A stretch of 64,000 nucleotides of DNA from Flavobacterium sp. (GTDB lineage: Bacteria > Bacteroidota > Bacteroidia > Flavobacteriales > Flavobacteriaceae), in the NCBI RefSeq assembly GCF_013822155.1, contig NZ_PNJW01000004.1, forward strand, positions 47,234 to 111,233, in the 5' to 3' direction. The position numbers and the translations under genes are program-made. Position 1 is the first letter of the stretch, and each line of letters starts with the position of its first letter. Shown in pieces: positions 8,651 to 18,513 of this stretch. The notes under the pieces are model-generated. The model did not search any database and was not told the DNA's origin. It saw nothing but the letters and a program-made list of their open reading frames with translations.

Positions 8651-10429
8651 ATGCAGAAAATTATCCTCTTTTTGGTGTTTTTATATTCAACGATTGTTTT
8701 ATCTCAAAATGATCAGTTGGCACAAAACTATTATGACCGAGGCGAATTTGAAAAAGCATTATTGAGCTATGAAGAATTGCTCAAAGTACAACAAGGGAAC
8801 AGTATTTATTTTCAACGGATTATAGATTGCCATCAACAACTACTTCAATTTGATAAAGCAGAAAAGGCTATTCAAGAGCGTCTTGACAAATATAGAATGG
8901 CCAGTATGTATGTAGAATTAGGCTATAATTTTCAACTTCAAAAAAATCAGGTAAAAGCCGAGTTGAATTACAAAGAAGCGATTGAAAAAATTAAGGAAAA
9001 CACCTCAAATGTTTATAGTGTCGCCGGTGCATTTGAAAAGAAAGTGTTGTTAGATTATGCATTACAATCCTATCAATTGGCAATTTCCATAGACCCCAGA
9101 AATAAATTCAATTATCAAATGGCCTTGTTGTACGGACAAATGGGGAAACCGGATTTAATGATTGAAAAATACCTCGAGGAAATGTATGAGAACCCACAAA
9201 ACAGTGTTATGGTTCAAAATCAGTTGTCGCGGTTTATGAATGAGGATGCAGATGAATCGTTTAATGCCATGCTACGAAAAGCATTATTGGTTCAAGTGCA
9301 AAAAAACCAGGATATTTTTTGGAATCAAATGTTGAGTTGGTTTTTTGTTCAACAAAAAGAATACGGAAAAGCATTTATTCAGGAAAAAGCAATTTATAAA
9401 AGAGAACCGGAATCTTTTTCGAATATTGTAAACCTTGCTGAGTTGGCCATTGAAGAAAACGAAAATGAAGTTGCATCAGAAATACTGACTTTTATTTTAG
9501 AAAACACGCAGGATTTAGATTTGCAAATATATGCTCACCACTATTTAATTAGCATACGAATTAGTAAAGCTAAAAATACAGATTATGCGGCAATCAATGC
9601 TGAGTTTGAAAATTTATTGAAACAATACGGTGTCAATCCATATACCCTTTCATTGCAAAGACTGCAAGCAGAATTTCTCGCTTTCAAGATGAAAATGCCA
9701 GATACCGGTAAAGCCATTTTGCAAAAGGCAATGGAATTGCCATTGAATAAATTCCAAGTAGCGGAAGCTAAAATGGAATTAGCGGATATTTTGTTATATG
9801 AAGAAAAATTTAATCAAGCATTATTGTATTACACTCAAATAGAGGAAGATTTAAAAAATGACGTGCTTGGTCATGAAGCCAGTTTAAAAGCAGCAAAAAC
9901 AAGTTATTATAAAGCCGACTTTAATTGGGCTTTGACACAACTAAAAGTATTGAAATCAGCATCCACTCAACTTATAGCGAATGATGCCTTAGAATTATTT
10001 TTGTTGATAAATGATAATACGGTGGCCGATTCTACCCAAATTGCACTAAAGAAGTTCGCGAAGGCTGATTTTCTATTATATCAAAATAAAAATCAGGAGG
10101 CATTAGTTCAATTTCAACAAATAGTAAAAGAACATAAAGGAGATGTTATTGAAGATGTTACTTTGTTACGAATAGGTAAGACTTATGGACAATTAGCCGA
10201 TTTCACCACTGCTTTGTCGTTTTACCAGCAAATCATTGATAATTTCCCGGAGAGTATTTATAGAGATGAAGCTTTATTTTTTTCAGCGGAACTATATAAC
10301 AAACAACTCAATCAACCTGAAAAAGCCAAAACATTATACGAAGCCGTACTTTTTAATCACCAAGACAGTATTTATTATGTTGAAGCTCGAAAGAAATTTC
10401 GTCAACTTCGTGGTGACTCTAATTTGTAA
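8651..10429 (+). CDS. Exported tetratricopeptide-repeat protein
   Basis: 592 residues. An N-terminal signal peptide (MQKIILFLVFLYSTIVLSQ) is followed by TPR-like helix pairs over most of the length (NYYDRGEFEKALLSYEELLKVQQ; ELNYKEAIEKIKENTSNVY; AEFLAFKMKMPDTGKAILQKAM; EEKFNQALLYYTQIEEDL; ADFTTALSFYQQIIDNFPES). No enzyme motif, lipobox or membrane helix is seen. It is predicted to be a periplasmic scaffold, in the style of BamD/YbgF-like helical solenoids, but I cannot name a partner. It lies between serS and DUF4286-rsmA on the same strand, with 75- and 69-base gaps and no terminator visible. Confidence 0.8.
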   Translation: MQKIILFLVFLYSTIVLSQNDQLAQNYYDRGEFEKALLSYEELLKVQQGNSIYFQRIIDCHQQLLQFDKAEKAIQERLDKYRMASMYVELGYNFQLQKNQVKAELNYKEAIEKIKENTSNVYSVAGAFEKKVLLDYALQSYQLAISIDPRNKFNYQMALLYGQMGKPDLMIEKYLEEMYENPQNSVMVQNQLSRFMNEDADESFNAMLRKALLVQVQKNQDIFWNQMLSWFFVQQKEYGKAFIQEKAIYKREPESFSNIVNLAELAIEENENEVASEILTFILENTQDLDLQIYAHHYLISIRISKAKNTDYAAINAEFENLLKQYGVNPYTLSLQRLQAEFLAFKMKMPDTGKAILQKAMELPLNKFQVAEAKMELADILLYEEKFNQALLYYTQIEEDLKNDVLGHEASLKAAKTSYYKADFNWALTQLKVLKSASTQLIANDALELFLLINDNTVADSTQIALKKFAKADFLLYQNKNQEALVQFQQIVKEHKGDVIEDVTLLRIGKTYGQLADFTTALSFYQQIIDNFPESIYRDEALFFSAELYNKQLNQPEKAKTLYEAVLFNHQDSIYYVEARKKFRQLRGDSNL

Positions 10430-10498
10430 TTCAAAAAATAAAATTTTTAGTCCAATTTTGCTCCATTCTGCTTAGATTGGTGCTGATAAAAAATAATT

Positions 10499-10828
10499 AT
10501 GATTCTATACAACGTCACCATCAACATCGATTTAAGCGTTCATGACCAATGGATGAATTGGATGCAAACAAAACACATTAATGATGTTTTAGCAACCGGA
10601 AAATTCACTTCGGCCCGAATGGTTAAAGTATTGGTTGAAGAAGAAGGAAGTGTTACCTATTCTATTCAATATACAACCGAGAGCAAAGAAAAATTGGAAC
10701 GCTATTATCAAGAAGACGCTCCTCGTTTAAGACAAGAAGGCCTTGCTCTATTTGCGGATAAAATGTTAGCTTTCCGAACGGAATTGCAAGTGATGAGTGA
10801 ACATTTTCCAAAATCTGCCTTGCAGTAA
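10499..10828 (+). CDS. DUF4286 family protein
   Basis: 109 residues, no signal peptide or membrane helix. The sequence ([22 protein letters not shown] ... [48 protein letters not shown]) matches what I know of the DUF4286 family. This is a small ferredoxin-like alpha/beta fold of unknown function found mainly in Bacteroidota. In many flavobacteria it sits just before rsmA, as here (40-base gap), which hints at a role linked to translation or ribosome assembly but proves nothing. Confidence 0.8.
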   Translation: MILYNVTINIDLSVHDQWMNWMQTKHINDVLATGKFTSARMVKVLVEEEGSVTYSIQYTTESKEKLERYYQEDAPRLRQEGLALFADKMLAFRTELQVMSEHFPKSALQ

Positions 10829-10868
10829 AATAACATTCAAAGATAATTCAGCAATTCCGCCAATAAAA

Positions 10869-11648
10869 ATGGAAAAAGTAAAAGCAAAAAAACACCTTGG
10901 GCAACATTTTTTGAATGATGAAAATATTGCTCAAAAAATAGCCGATTCATTGACTTTGGTTGGGTATCAAACTGTCTTGGAAATTGGACCGGGAATGGGC
11001 GTGCTGACCAAATATTTACTGGAAAAACCAATTACAACCTTTGTCATCGAAATCGATACAGAATCAGTAACCTATTTGCAGAATCATTTTCCTAAACTTG
11101 ATGGAAAAATTATAGCTAAAGATTTTTTAAAATATAACCTTTCAGAAGTATTTGGAACGGAACCTTTTGCCATTATCGGAAATTTTCCTTACAACATTTC
11201 TACCCAGATTGTTTTTAAAACATTAGAACTTCGGCATCAAATTCCTGAATTTTCAGGGATGTTTCAAAAAGAAGTGGCTGAACGAATTTGCGAAAAAAAA
11301 GGAACAAAGGCTTACGGAATTCTATCTGTTTTAACCCAAGCGTTTTATGAAGCCGAGTACCTTTTTACGGTTTCTGAACATGTTTTTATTCCACCCCCAA
11401 AAGTAAAATCAGGGGTGTTGCGATTGCGTAGAAAAGAAAATTATCAATTACCGTGTGACGAAAAAATGTTTTTTTCCGTCGTGAAAACTGCCTTTAACCA
11501 ACGAAGAAAAACACTTCGTAACAGTTTAAAAACATACCAATTGAGTGATAATTTAAAAGAAGATAGTATCTTTGACCTCAGACCGGAACAACTTTCAGTC
11601 GAACAATTTATTGAACTCACGCAAAAAATAGCCGCCGATGGAGTTTAA
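10869..11648 (+). CDS. rsmA: 16S rRNA (A1518/A1519-N6) dimethyltransferase RsmA
   Basis: About 259 residues. It dimethylates two adjacent adenines in the 3' hairpin of 16S rRNA during late 30S maturation, using S-adenosylmethionine. Motifs: the N-terminal [11 protein letters not shown] signature; SAM motif [16 protein letters not shown]; the catalytic motif [10 protein letters not shown]; and the C-terminal helical part with [14 protein letters not shown]. The ATG at 10869 places the family signature right after the start. An upstream in-frame ATG at 10797 lies inside the DUF4286 gene and is not used. The gene overlaps mgtE by 11 bases, so the two are translationally coupled. Confidence 0.96.
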   Translation: MEKVKAKKHLGQHFLNDENIAQKIADSLTLVGYQTVLEIGPGMGVLTKYLLEKPITTFVIEIDTESVTYLQNHFPKLDGKIIAKDFLKYNLSEVFGTEPFAIIGNFPYNISTQIVFKTLELRHQIPEFSGMFQKEVAERICEKKGTKAYGILSVLTQAFYEAEYLFTVSEHVFIPPPKVKSGVLRLRRKENYQLPCDEKMFFSVVKTAFNQRRKTLRNSLKTYQLSDNLKEDSIFDLRPEQLSVEQFIELTQKIAADGV

Positions 11649-12990
11649 AATCAGCAGAGAATTTCTCACGCAAATTGAGCAATTAATTGAAGGAAACAAG
11701 GAGCAGGAATTACACGATTTGCTCCATGAAATCCATTATGCTGATATTGCTGAAATCATGGAGGAACTTGACCATGTAGAAGCAAGTTATATTTTTAAAA
11801 TTCTTGACAGCGAGACAACCTCAGAAGTTTTATTAGAACTTGATGAAGAAGTTCGTGAGAAAATATTAAGGGATTTATCACCAAAAGAAATTGCCGAAGA
11901 ATTAGATGAACTTTCCACGGATGATGCGGCAGACATTATTGCGGAACTTCCACGAGCAAGAAAAGAACAAGTAATTTCTGAATTAGAAGACGTTGAACAC
12001 GCCAAAGACATTGTCGATTTATTGCGATATGATGAAGATTCTGCCGGTGGTTTGATGGGAAAAGAGTTGGTTAAAGTAAATGAAAATTGGAATGTGCTTA
12101 CCTGTGTGAAAGAAATGCGGATTCAGGCTGAAAATGTTTCCCGTGTTCATTCTATTTATGTTGTTGATGATGAAAACAGGTTAAAAGGACGATTGTCTTT
12201 GAAAGATTTATTAACTACATCGACCAAAACCCCCATCAGCGATATTTATATTCCAAAAGTAGATTATGTAAAAGTAGATACAAAGGATGTTGAAGTTGCC
12301 CGTATCATGCAAAAATACGATTTGGAAGCCATTCCGGTTGTGGATGAATTAGGGCGTTTAGTGGGACGCATTACCATTGATGATATTATTGACGTAATCA
12401 AAGAAGAAGCTGATAAAGATTATCAGTTAGCTGCCGGTATCTCCCAAGATGTTGAAGCGGATGACAGTATTCTGGAATTAACCAAGGCACGATTACCCTG
12501 GCTAGTTTTAGCACTTTTGGGTGGATTCATAGCTGTAAAAGTCACCGGACAATTTGAAGAAGCCATGGATAAATACAGAGTATTGTTTTTTTTCACGCCA
12601 CTAATTGCCGCCATGGCAGGAAATGTGGGTGTACAATCTTCTGCAATTGTTGTACAAGGTTTGGCAAACAACACATTGGGAGGCACACTATGGCAACGCT
12701 TGTTTAAAGAGATGAAGTTGAGTATTTTCAACGGATTAATTCTATCCGTTATATTGTTATTGGGCAGTCATTTTTTACTAGGTGTTGAATATATTATTGG
12801 CATAACTGTTTCTATTGCATTAATCACCGTTATTGTTATCGCTTCTCTCATTGGGACATTTGTGCCCATCACTTTAAATAAATATGGCATTGACCCCGCT
12901 TTAGCAACAGGACCATTTATCACTACAAGCAATGATATTTTTGGCATTTTAATTTATTTTTCCATTGCTAAAATGATTTTAGGATTCTAA
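11638..12990 (+). CDS. mgtE: MgtE-type magnesium transporter
   Basis: 450 residues. The N-terminal superhelical MgtE_N domain (residues ~10-130, acidic, [18 protein letters not shown]) is followed by a pair of CBS domains (~135-255, ending [19 protein letters not shown]). These gate the channel according to cytoplasmic Mg2+. Five membrane helices follow (from about residue 285), including [22 protein letters not shown] and the last helix block with [27 protein letters not shown]. The [15 protein letters not shown] motif lines the ion path and is intact. Length is normal. Coupled to rsmA by an 11-base overlap. Confidence 0.96.
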   Translation: MEFKISREFLTQIEQLIEGNKEQELHDLLHEIHYADIAEIMEELDHVEASYIFKILDSETTSEVLLELDEEVREKILRDLSPKEIAEELDELSTDDAADIIAELPRARKEQVISELEDVEHAKDIVDLLRYDEDSAGGLMGKELVKVNENWNVLTCVKEMRIQAENVSRVHSIYVVDDENRLKGRLSLKDLLTTSTKTPISDIYIPKVDYVKVDTKDVEVARIMQKYDLEAIPVVDELGRLVGRITIDDIIDVIKEEADKDYQLAAGISQDVEADDSILELTKARLPWLVLALLGGFIAVKVTGQFEEAMDKYRVLFFFTPLIAAMAGNVGVQSSAIVVQGLANNTLGGTLWQRLFKEMKLSIFNGLILSVILLLGSHFLLGVEYIIGITVSIALITVIVIASLIGTFVPITLNKYGIDPALATGPFITTSNDIFGILIYFSIAKMILGF

Positions 12991-13021
12991 AAGGTATTAA
13001 TAGTTATTAATTCAAACCAAA

Positions 13022-14374
13022 TTGAAAACTGCTTCTGTAAATATCCTTCATATTGATTCAAACCATCCTTTGTTGTGGAATCAGTTAGAACAAGCCGGTT
13101 TTAACAATCACCAAGATTATCAATCATCGAAAGAAGAAATAGAAAATAAAATCCAACATTACGAAGGAATTGTGATTCGTAGTCGCTTTAAAATAGATAA
13201 AACTTTTTTAGATAAAGCGACAAATCTTCAATTTATCGCTCGGGTAGGAGCGGGTTTAGAAAGTATAGATTGTGATTACGCCAAAGAAAAAGGGATTCAT
13301 TTAATTGCTGCACCGGAAGGCAATAGAAATGCCGTGGGTGAACATGCGTTAGGCATGTTGCTTTCCTTGATGAACAAATTAAATCAGGCGAATCAATCCG
13401 TTCGTGACGGACATTGGATTCGAGAAGGACATCGCGGGTATGAGTTAGAAGGAAAAACCGTTGGCATTATTGGATATGGCAACATGGGAAAATCGTTTGC
13501 TAAAAAATTGCAAGGATTTGATGTTGAGGTGATTTGTTACGATATTCTTCCAAACATTGGCAATCAAAATGCAAAACAAGTTTCTTTGAAAGAATTACAA
13601 CAAAAAGCTGATATACTTTCATTACACACCCCTTGGACATCCGAGACGAATAAAATGGTTAATCGAGAATTTATAAATGCCTTTGCAAAACCGTTTTGGT
13701 TTTTGAATACTGCCAGAGGAAAATCTGTTGTAACAGCTGATTTAGTTGAAGCTTTACAAATAGGAAAGATTTTAGGAGCCGGATTAGATGTGCTGGAATA
13801 TGAAAAACTATCCTTTGAAACGCTTTTTGAAAGTGCTAAACCGGCTGCCTTTGACTATTTATTGAAAGCAGAGAATGTTTTACTCACGCCTCATATTGCC
13901 GGTTGGACTTTTGAAAGTCATGAAAAATTAGCTCAGGTTATTGTTGATAAAATAAAAGCAATTTATCTTCCGAATGAAGAAAAGCAAGAATTCACGAAAG
14001 TTACCGGAATAGGAGGATTCTTTTTTAAAGCTAAAGATTCCAAAAAATTACTGGATTGGTATAGCAAAAAGTTAGGACTAAAAACAGATCAATACGGCTC
14101 TACTTTTTGGTGGAAAGATAAAGAGGGAATTGATTGTTCAACCCAATGGTCCCCTTTTGCAGAAGATACTACTTATTTTTTGCCTTCTGAAAAACAGTTT
14201 ATGCAAAATTTCAGAGTAGAAAATTTATTGCATCTATTAGCTGAATTAAAGAATGAAGGCGTAACAATTGTAGGCGATATGGAGACTTATGACTATGGAA
14301 AATTTGCTTGGATTTTAGACCCGGAAGGAAATAAAATTGAACTTTGGGAACCAAATGACAAAGCATTTCAATAA
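13022..14374 (+). CDS. D-2-hydroxyacid dehydrogenase fused to a VOC (glyoxalase-like) domain
   Basis: 450 residues in one frame. Residues ~1-315 form a phosphoglycerate dehydrogenase-like NAD-dependent D-2-hydroxyacid dehydrogenase: ARVGAGLESID, nucleotide-binding VGIIGYGNMG, LNTARGK, and the catalytic-His segment LTPHIAGW. Residues ~322-450 form a VOC domain (GIGGFFFKAKDSKKLLDWYSKKLGL ... WILDPEGNKIELWEP), with the Glu of KIELWEP in the usual metal-ligand place. In the relatives I know the two parts are separate genes. The start is a TTG, since no in-frame ATG fits; a weak start is possible. It follows mgtE by 31 bases. The substrate of either half is unknown. Confidence 0.85.
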   Translation: MKTASVNILHIDSNHPLLWNQLEQAGFNNHQDYQSSKEEIENKIQHYEGIVIRSRFKIDKTFLDKATNLQFIARVGAGLESIDCDYAKEKGIHLIAAPEGNRNAVGEHALGMLLSLMNKLNQANQSVRDGHWIREGHRGYELEGKTVGIIGYGNMGKSFAKKLQGFDVEVICYDILPNIGNQNAKQVSLKELQQKADILSLHTPWTSETNKMVNREFINAFAKPFWFLNTARGKSVVTADLVEALQIGKILGAGLDVLEYEKLSFETLFESAKPAAFDYLLKAENVLLTPHIAGWTFESHEKLAQVIVDKIKAIYLPNEEKQEFTKVTGIGGFFFKAKDSKKLLDWYSKKLGLKTDQYGSTFWWKDKEGIDCSTQWSPFAEDTTYFLPSEKQFMQNFRVENLLHLLAELKNEGVTIVGDMETYDYGKFAWILDPEGNKIELWEPNDKAFQ

Positions 14375-14418
14375 TTTTTATATTTTTATAAAATAGTTTT
14401 AATCAAATCACTAACCAA

Positions 14419-14742
14419 ATGGAAACATCAAAACCAAAAGAAGATTGGAATACACCAAATACAGAAGCCCCTAAACAAGAAAACAAAAAAATTCTAGCCG
14501 GAGTTTTAGCTATTTTATTGGGTTCGCTTGGCGTACATAAATTTATTCTTGGCTATAATCAGGAAGGAATAATTTTATTGGGGATAACAATTGTTGGCTA
14601 TGCTACCCTTTGCTTAATAGTTGGTGCTTTTATTGTTTGGATTCCGGGTATTATCGGATTAATTGAAGGAATTATTTATCTTACAAAAACAGATGAAGAA
14701 TTTTACAATACCTATCAAGCCAATAAAAAAGGCTGGTTTTAA
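14419..14742 (+). CDS. TM2 domain-containing protein
   Basis: 107 residues. A short polar N-terminus rich in Lys/Pro/Glu (METSKPKEDWNTPNTEAPKQ) is followed by the TM2 domain. That consists of helix one (KKILAGVLAILLGSLGVHKFILG), a tight turn GYNQEG, then helices IILLGITIVGYATLCLIVGAFIVWIPGIIGLIEGIIYL, which look like a TM2 pair extended by one further hydrophobic segment. Such small inner-membrane proteins are common and of unknown function. A strong hairpin terminator shared with the convergent acyltransferase gene follows. Confidence 0.85.
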   Translation: METSKPKEDWNTPNTEAPKQENKKILAGVLAILLGSLGVHKFILGYNQEGIILLGITIVGYATLCLIVGAFIVWIPGIIGLIEGIIYLTKTDEEFYNTYQANKKGWF

Positions 14743-14746
14743 TTAT

Positions 14747-14776
14747 AAAAAAAGTCCCTTCATTGGGACTTTTTTA
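14747..14776. terminator. Bidirectional terminator
   Basis: AAAAAAAGTCCC pairs with GGGACTTTTTT around a six-base loop. A-runs on one side and T-runs on the other allow it to stop both the TM2 gene (plus) and the convergent acyltransferase gene (minus). Confidence 0.85.
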
Positions 14777-14778
14777 TT

Positions 14779-16572
14779 TTAATTTTTCTCTTTTTTCTCT
14801 AATTCCGTTTGAAATTCTTCCATCACGGGTTTTACCGTACTTTCGGGTAAGTCAGAAATTCGAATGTACATTAATCCATCCACGGCATTATTAAACAAGG
14901 GATCAACATTAAAAGCTACTACCCGAGCATTTTGCTTGATGTATTTTTTAATTAAAACCGGTAACCGTAAATTGCCCGGTTCTACTTCGTCAATGATTTT
15001 ATCAAATTTATTTAAATCAGCTTCCGTTTCGTTAAATACGAAATCTTTATCGGCATCTTTCAATTTAACTTTATATTCTTTTTTGGGATGAATATATTGA
15101 GCCACATAAGGATCATAATAATGTGATTTCATAAATTCAATCATCAACGATTTTGAAAAATCCGAAAATTGATTACTGATACTCACTCCGCCAATTAAAA
15201 ATTTATGTTCAGGATAACGAAGTGTGGTGTGAACAATACCTTTCCAAAGCAAGAATAAAGGCATTGGTTTTTGTTGGTATTCTTCTATGATAAATGCCCT
15301 GCCCATTTCAATAGACTTACTCATCATGTCATATAATTCCGGTTCGAAACGAAAAAGTTCATGTAAATAAAAACCATCAATTCCATATTTTGCATAAATT
15401 TCTGAACCTAACCCCATGCGGTAAGCTCCGGCAATCATTTGAGCATTATCATCCCACAAAAACATGTGGTGATAGTATTTGTCATATTGATCTAAATCCA
15501 ATGATTCATTTGTGCCTTCGCCAATAGCCCTAAACGTAATTTCACGTAATCTCCCTATTTCATGCAAAATGTTTGGGATTTTATCGGCCGTAATCATATA
15601 AACATGGTAGTTTTTACTTTGTAATAAACGGCAATCACTTTCTTTGAGCATTGCCATTTCCTCCAAAATCTTGTCATGATTTGCCGGTTTTGCAATTTCT
15701 TTTGGATTTTTTGGAAATTTTAAACTAGGAGCGGCCAACAATTTATTTCCTTTTTCAAAAGCATTGGCCAGCATGTATGTTTTTTTGCGAAGAAATTCTG
15801 AATAGCTTTCCAGTGTTTCATATTCATTTTGTTCAGCAACAGAAATAGGTTTTCCAATTCTAACTTTAATGACACGGTTTTTTTGTGTCAGCAATTCTGA
15901 GGGTAATTTTGCCGTTCGAAAAGTTTCATTAATACTCGATAAGAAATAAAATAAACGGCTGTTTTTTGCATGAAAATAGATTGGTACAACCGGAACTTGA
16001 GCTTTTCGAATTACTTTGATAGCTCCTTCTTCCCAGGGTTTGTCAACCACTAATATACCGTCTTTATAGGTGGAGACTTCACCGGCCGGAAACATTCCCA
16101 ACGGTTTTCCATCGCTCAAATGACGCAACGTTTCTTTGATTCCCAAAACACTTGATTTAGCATCTTTGTGATTTTCAAATGGATTGACCGGCATTATATA
16201 AGGCTTCATGGGTTCAATGCGGTGCAATAGAAAATTCGCAATGATTTTAAAATTTGGTTCCCGTTCTAACATTAATTTTAATAACAAAATACCGTCAATT
16301 CCTCCCAGTGGATGATTGGAAACGGTGATATAAGGACCTTCTTTCGGAAGACGTTTTAAATCTTCTTCAGGAATATCAAATTTTATTTCAAATTCATCTA
16401 AAATAGCATTCAAAAAAGGCACATCAGCTAAATGTTTGTTCCGGTTATAAATATCATTAAGCGTAGATATTTTAAGCACTTTCATAATAATCCAGCCAAT
16501 GAAAGTTCCAATGAAACCGTATTTGTCAACATTTATTGCTTTTGCAACTTCTTTAGCGGTTACTAAACCCAT
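14779..16572 (-). CDS. olsF: OlsF-like bifunctional acyltransferase (ornithine lipid synthesis)
   Basis: 597 residues with two acyltransferase parts. Residues ~60-270 are PlsC/LPLAT-like: the NHPLGGID active-site motif (Asn86, His87, Asp93), MFPAGEVS and VPVVPIYFHA. Residues ~320-530 are GNAT/hemolysin-like, of the OlsB type (REITFRAIGEGTNESLD, MIAGAYRMG, ELFRFEP, MGRAFIIEEYQQ, LLWKGI). OlsF enzymes, described from Serratia and Flavobacterium johnsoniae, N-acylate ornithine with the C-terminal part and O-acylate the product with the N-terminal part. That makes phosphorus-free ornithine lipids at the membrane. The domain order and length fit this family. A minus-strand -7 box TATATTTG lies at 16613-16606. 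Single gene, convergent with TM2. Confidence 0.85.
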   Translation of the reverse strand: MGLVTAKEVAKAINVDKYGFIGTFIGWIIMKVLKISTLNDIYNRNKHLADVPFLNAILDEFEIKFDIPEEDLKRLPKEGPYITVSNHPLGGIDGILLLKLMLEREPNFKIIANFLLHRIEPMKPYIMPVNPFENHKDAKSSVLGIKETLRHLSDGKPLGMFPAGEVSTYKDGILVVDKPWEEGAIKVIRKAQVPVVPIYFHAKNSRLFYFLSSINETFRTAKLPSELLTQKNRVIKVRIGKPISVAEQNEYETLESYSEFLRKKTYMLANAFEKGNKLLAAPSLKFPKNPKEIAKPANHDKILEEMAMLKESDCRLLQSKNYHVYMITADKIPNILHEIGRLREITFRAIGEGTNESLDLDQYDKYYHHMFLWDDNAQMIAGAYRMGLGSEIYAKYGIDGFYLHELFRFEPELYDMMSKSIEMGRAFIIEEYQQKPMPLFLLWKGIVHTTLRYPEHKFLIGGVSISNQFSDFSKSLMIEFMKSHYYDPYVAQYIHPKKEYKVKLKDADKDFVFNETEADLNKFDKIIDEVEPGNLRLPVLIKKYIKQNARVVAFNVDPLFNNAVDGLMYIRISDLPESTVKPVMEEFQTELEKKEKN

Positions 16573-16695
16573 TCTTATTTTTGTTGTTTATTTTTATGGA
16601 AGTAACAAATATAGTAATTATAGAGAAAGTAAAATTTAAAAAACAGTGAATTACAAGCATCTTGTTAAACATTTATTATAATTCCATCAGTCTGT

Positions 16696-16725
16696 TTTGA
16701 TACTCAAGGTTTTTATCTATTTTTG
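16696..16725 (+). promoter_or_regulatory. Promoter of the exonuclease III gene
   Basis: TTTG (16696-16699), an 18-base spacer, then TATTTTTG (16718-16725). This is close to the TTTG-N19-TAnnTTTG consensus and 23 bases before the ATG. Confidence 0.65.
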
Positions 16726-16748
16726 AAAAACTTTACTAAAAATTCCAA

Positions 16749-17510
16749 ATGCGTATTATTTCTTATAATGTAAATGGTTTACGGGCGGCCATCACCAAAG
16801 GTTTTTTAGATTGGCTTCAGCAGGCAAATCCTGATGTAATTTGTTTACAGGAAATTAAAGCTACTGAGGAACAGATTCCTACAGCTGAAATTACCAAAGC
16901 GGGTTATCCTTATCAATATTATTTTCCGGCTCAAAAAAAAGGATATAGTGGGGTTGCCATCCTTTCTAAAATTCAACCAAAAAATGTAGTTTTCGGAACA
17001 GGAATTGCCTCAATGGACTTTGAAGGTCGAAATGTGAGAGCTGATTTTGATGATTTTTCTGTAATGAGTTTATATTTACCCTCCGGAACCAATATTGAAC
17101 GGTTAGATCATAAATTTAATTATATGGATGAATTTCAACAGTATATTAACGCACTGAAAGTTGAAGTTCCCAATTTGATTATTGGTGGTGATTATAACAT
17201 TTGTCATCAAGCAATTGACATCCACGACCCGATACGGAATGCAACAGTTTCCGGTTTTTTGCCTGAAGAACGACGTTGGTTAGACGGTTTTATGAAAAGT
17301 GGTTTTATAGACAGTTTTCGTCATTTTAATAAAGAACCGCATCAATATTCCTGGTGGAGTTACCGAGCCAATGCCAGAAACAATAATAAAGGTTGGCGAA
17401 TAGATTATCATTTAGTGAGCGAACCCTTAAAGAATAGATTGAAACGGGCATTAATTTTACCTGAAGCAAAACATTCTGACCATTGTCCGATTTTAGTGGA
17501 AATAGAGTAA
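16749..17510 (+). CDS. xth: Exodeoxyribonuclease III / AP endonuclease
   Basis: 253 residues, a full-length EEP-fold nuclease of the ExoIII family that cleaves DNA at abasic sites in base excision repair. Motifs in order: MRIISYNVNGLRAA with the metal-site Asn; VICLQEIKA with the metal-binding Glu; GYSGVAILSK; GGDYNICHQAIDIHDP with the Asp/Asn pair; SWWSYRANARNNNKGWRIDYHLVS; and the C-terminal catalytic SDHCPILVEIE. All active-site positions are kept. Its own promoter lies upstream. The OmpA-like gene follows after 34 bases without a terminator, so the two may share a transcript. Confidence 0.96.
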   Translation: MRIISYNVNGLRAAITKGFLDWLQQANPDVICLQEIKATEEQIPTAEITKAGYPYQYYFPAQKKGYSGVAILSKIQPKNVVFGTGIASMDFEGRNVRADFDDFSVMSLYLPSGTNIERLDHKFNYMDEFQQYINALKVEVPNLIIGGDYNICHQAIDIHDPIRNATVSGFLPEERRWLDGFMKSGFIDSFRHFNKEPHQYSWWSYRANARNNNKGWRIDYHLVSEPLKNRLKRALILPEAKHSDHCPILVEIE

Positions 17511-17544
17511 GTTAATCAATATAAAACCTCAAATACTTTAAATA

Positions 17545-18510
17545 ATGATTAAAAAAGTTTCATTACTAGTTTTAGTTGCCGCCTTGGCTACTTCTTGCGT
17601 GTCCAAAAAAGTGTATAATGAATTAGAGAGCAAATTTGCGGCTTTAAAAAAAGAGCAACGTCAACTTTCTGATGAAAACCATGATTTAGAAAAGACTAAA
17701 AATAAATTAGAAGTTGATTTAAAAGCCAATCAGGATGAATTGGCTCGAATAAAAGCGGAAAGAGACAAATTGCAAAATGAATTAGCGACAGCATCTACTA
17801 ATTTAAAAACATTGACTGCTTCTTATACCGCCTTGGAGAAAAATTCTGATGAAGCTTTGCAAGCTAACATGCAGAAAAACAGAGAATTATTGGCACAATT
17901 AGACGCAAAAGAAAAAGCATTGTTAGCAGAGCAAGAACGATTAAACAAGTTACAAGCTGATTTAAAGGAACGTTCGCAACGGGTAACGGATTTAGAAAAC
18001 CTAATTTCATCGAAAGAAGAAAGCATGCGAAAATTGAAAGAAACACTTTCTAAAGCTTTGAATAGTTTTGAAGGAAAAGGGCTTACTGTGGAACAAAAAA
18101 ATGGAAAAGTTTATGTTTCCATGGAAAATAAATTACTATTCCAAACCGGAAGTTGGGCCGTAGGAACTGAAGGGAAAAGAGCCGTTGTAGAAGTTGGAAA
18201 AGTATTAGCTCAAAACCCTGATATTTCTGTTTTAATTGAAGGGCATACCGACAATGATAAAATATTGGGTTCAATTGGAGGAGGAATAGAAAATAACTGG
18301 GATCTCTCAACAAAAAGAGCTACTGCTATTGTGAATATTTTAGCTGAAAATAAAGGCATAAATAAACAAAATTTAACGGCAGCCGGAAGAGGAGAATTTG
18401 CTCCACTAATGTCAAATGACTCTCCGGAAGGAAAAGCCAAAAACCGACGAATTGAAATTATTTTGACACCAAAATTAGACGAGATTTCTAAAATGTTGAA
18501 TGATTTGTAG
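17545..18510 (+). CDS. OmpA-family lipoprotein with coiled coil
   Basis: 321 residues. The signal peptide ends in a lipobox (LATSC, Cys18). Residues ~25-165 are a long Glu/Lys/Leu coiled coil (ESKFAALKKEQRQLSDENHDLEKTK and onward). Residues ~180-321 are an OmpA peptidoglycan-binding domain: VLIEGHTDNDK, NWDLSTKRATAIVNIL, AAGRGEFAPL, KNRRIEIILTPK, with the Asp and Arg that bind diaminopimelate. It should anchor an outer or inner membrane lipid to the cell wall across the periplasm. Similar lipoproteins in flavobacteria are abundant, and their exact job is not known. Confidence 0.9.
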   Translation: MIKKVSLLVLVAALATSCVSKKVYNELESKFAALKKEQRQLSDENHDLEKTKNKLEVDLKANQDELARIKAERDKLQNELATASTNLKTLTASYTALEKNSDEALQANMQKNRELLAQLDAKEKALLAEQERLNKLQADLKERSQRVTDLENLISSKEESMRKLKETLSKALNSFEGKGLTVEQKNGKVYVSMENKLLFQTGSWAVGTEGKRAVVEVGKVLAQNPDISVLIEGHTDNDKILGSIGGGIENNWDLSTKRATAIVNILAENKGINKQNLTAAGRGEFAPLMSNDSPEGKAKNRRIEIILTPKLDEISKMLNDL

Positions 18511-18513
18511 AAT

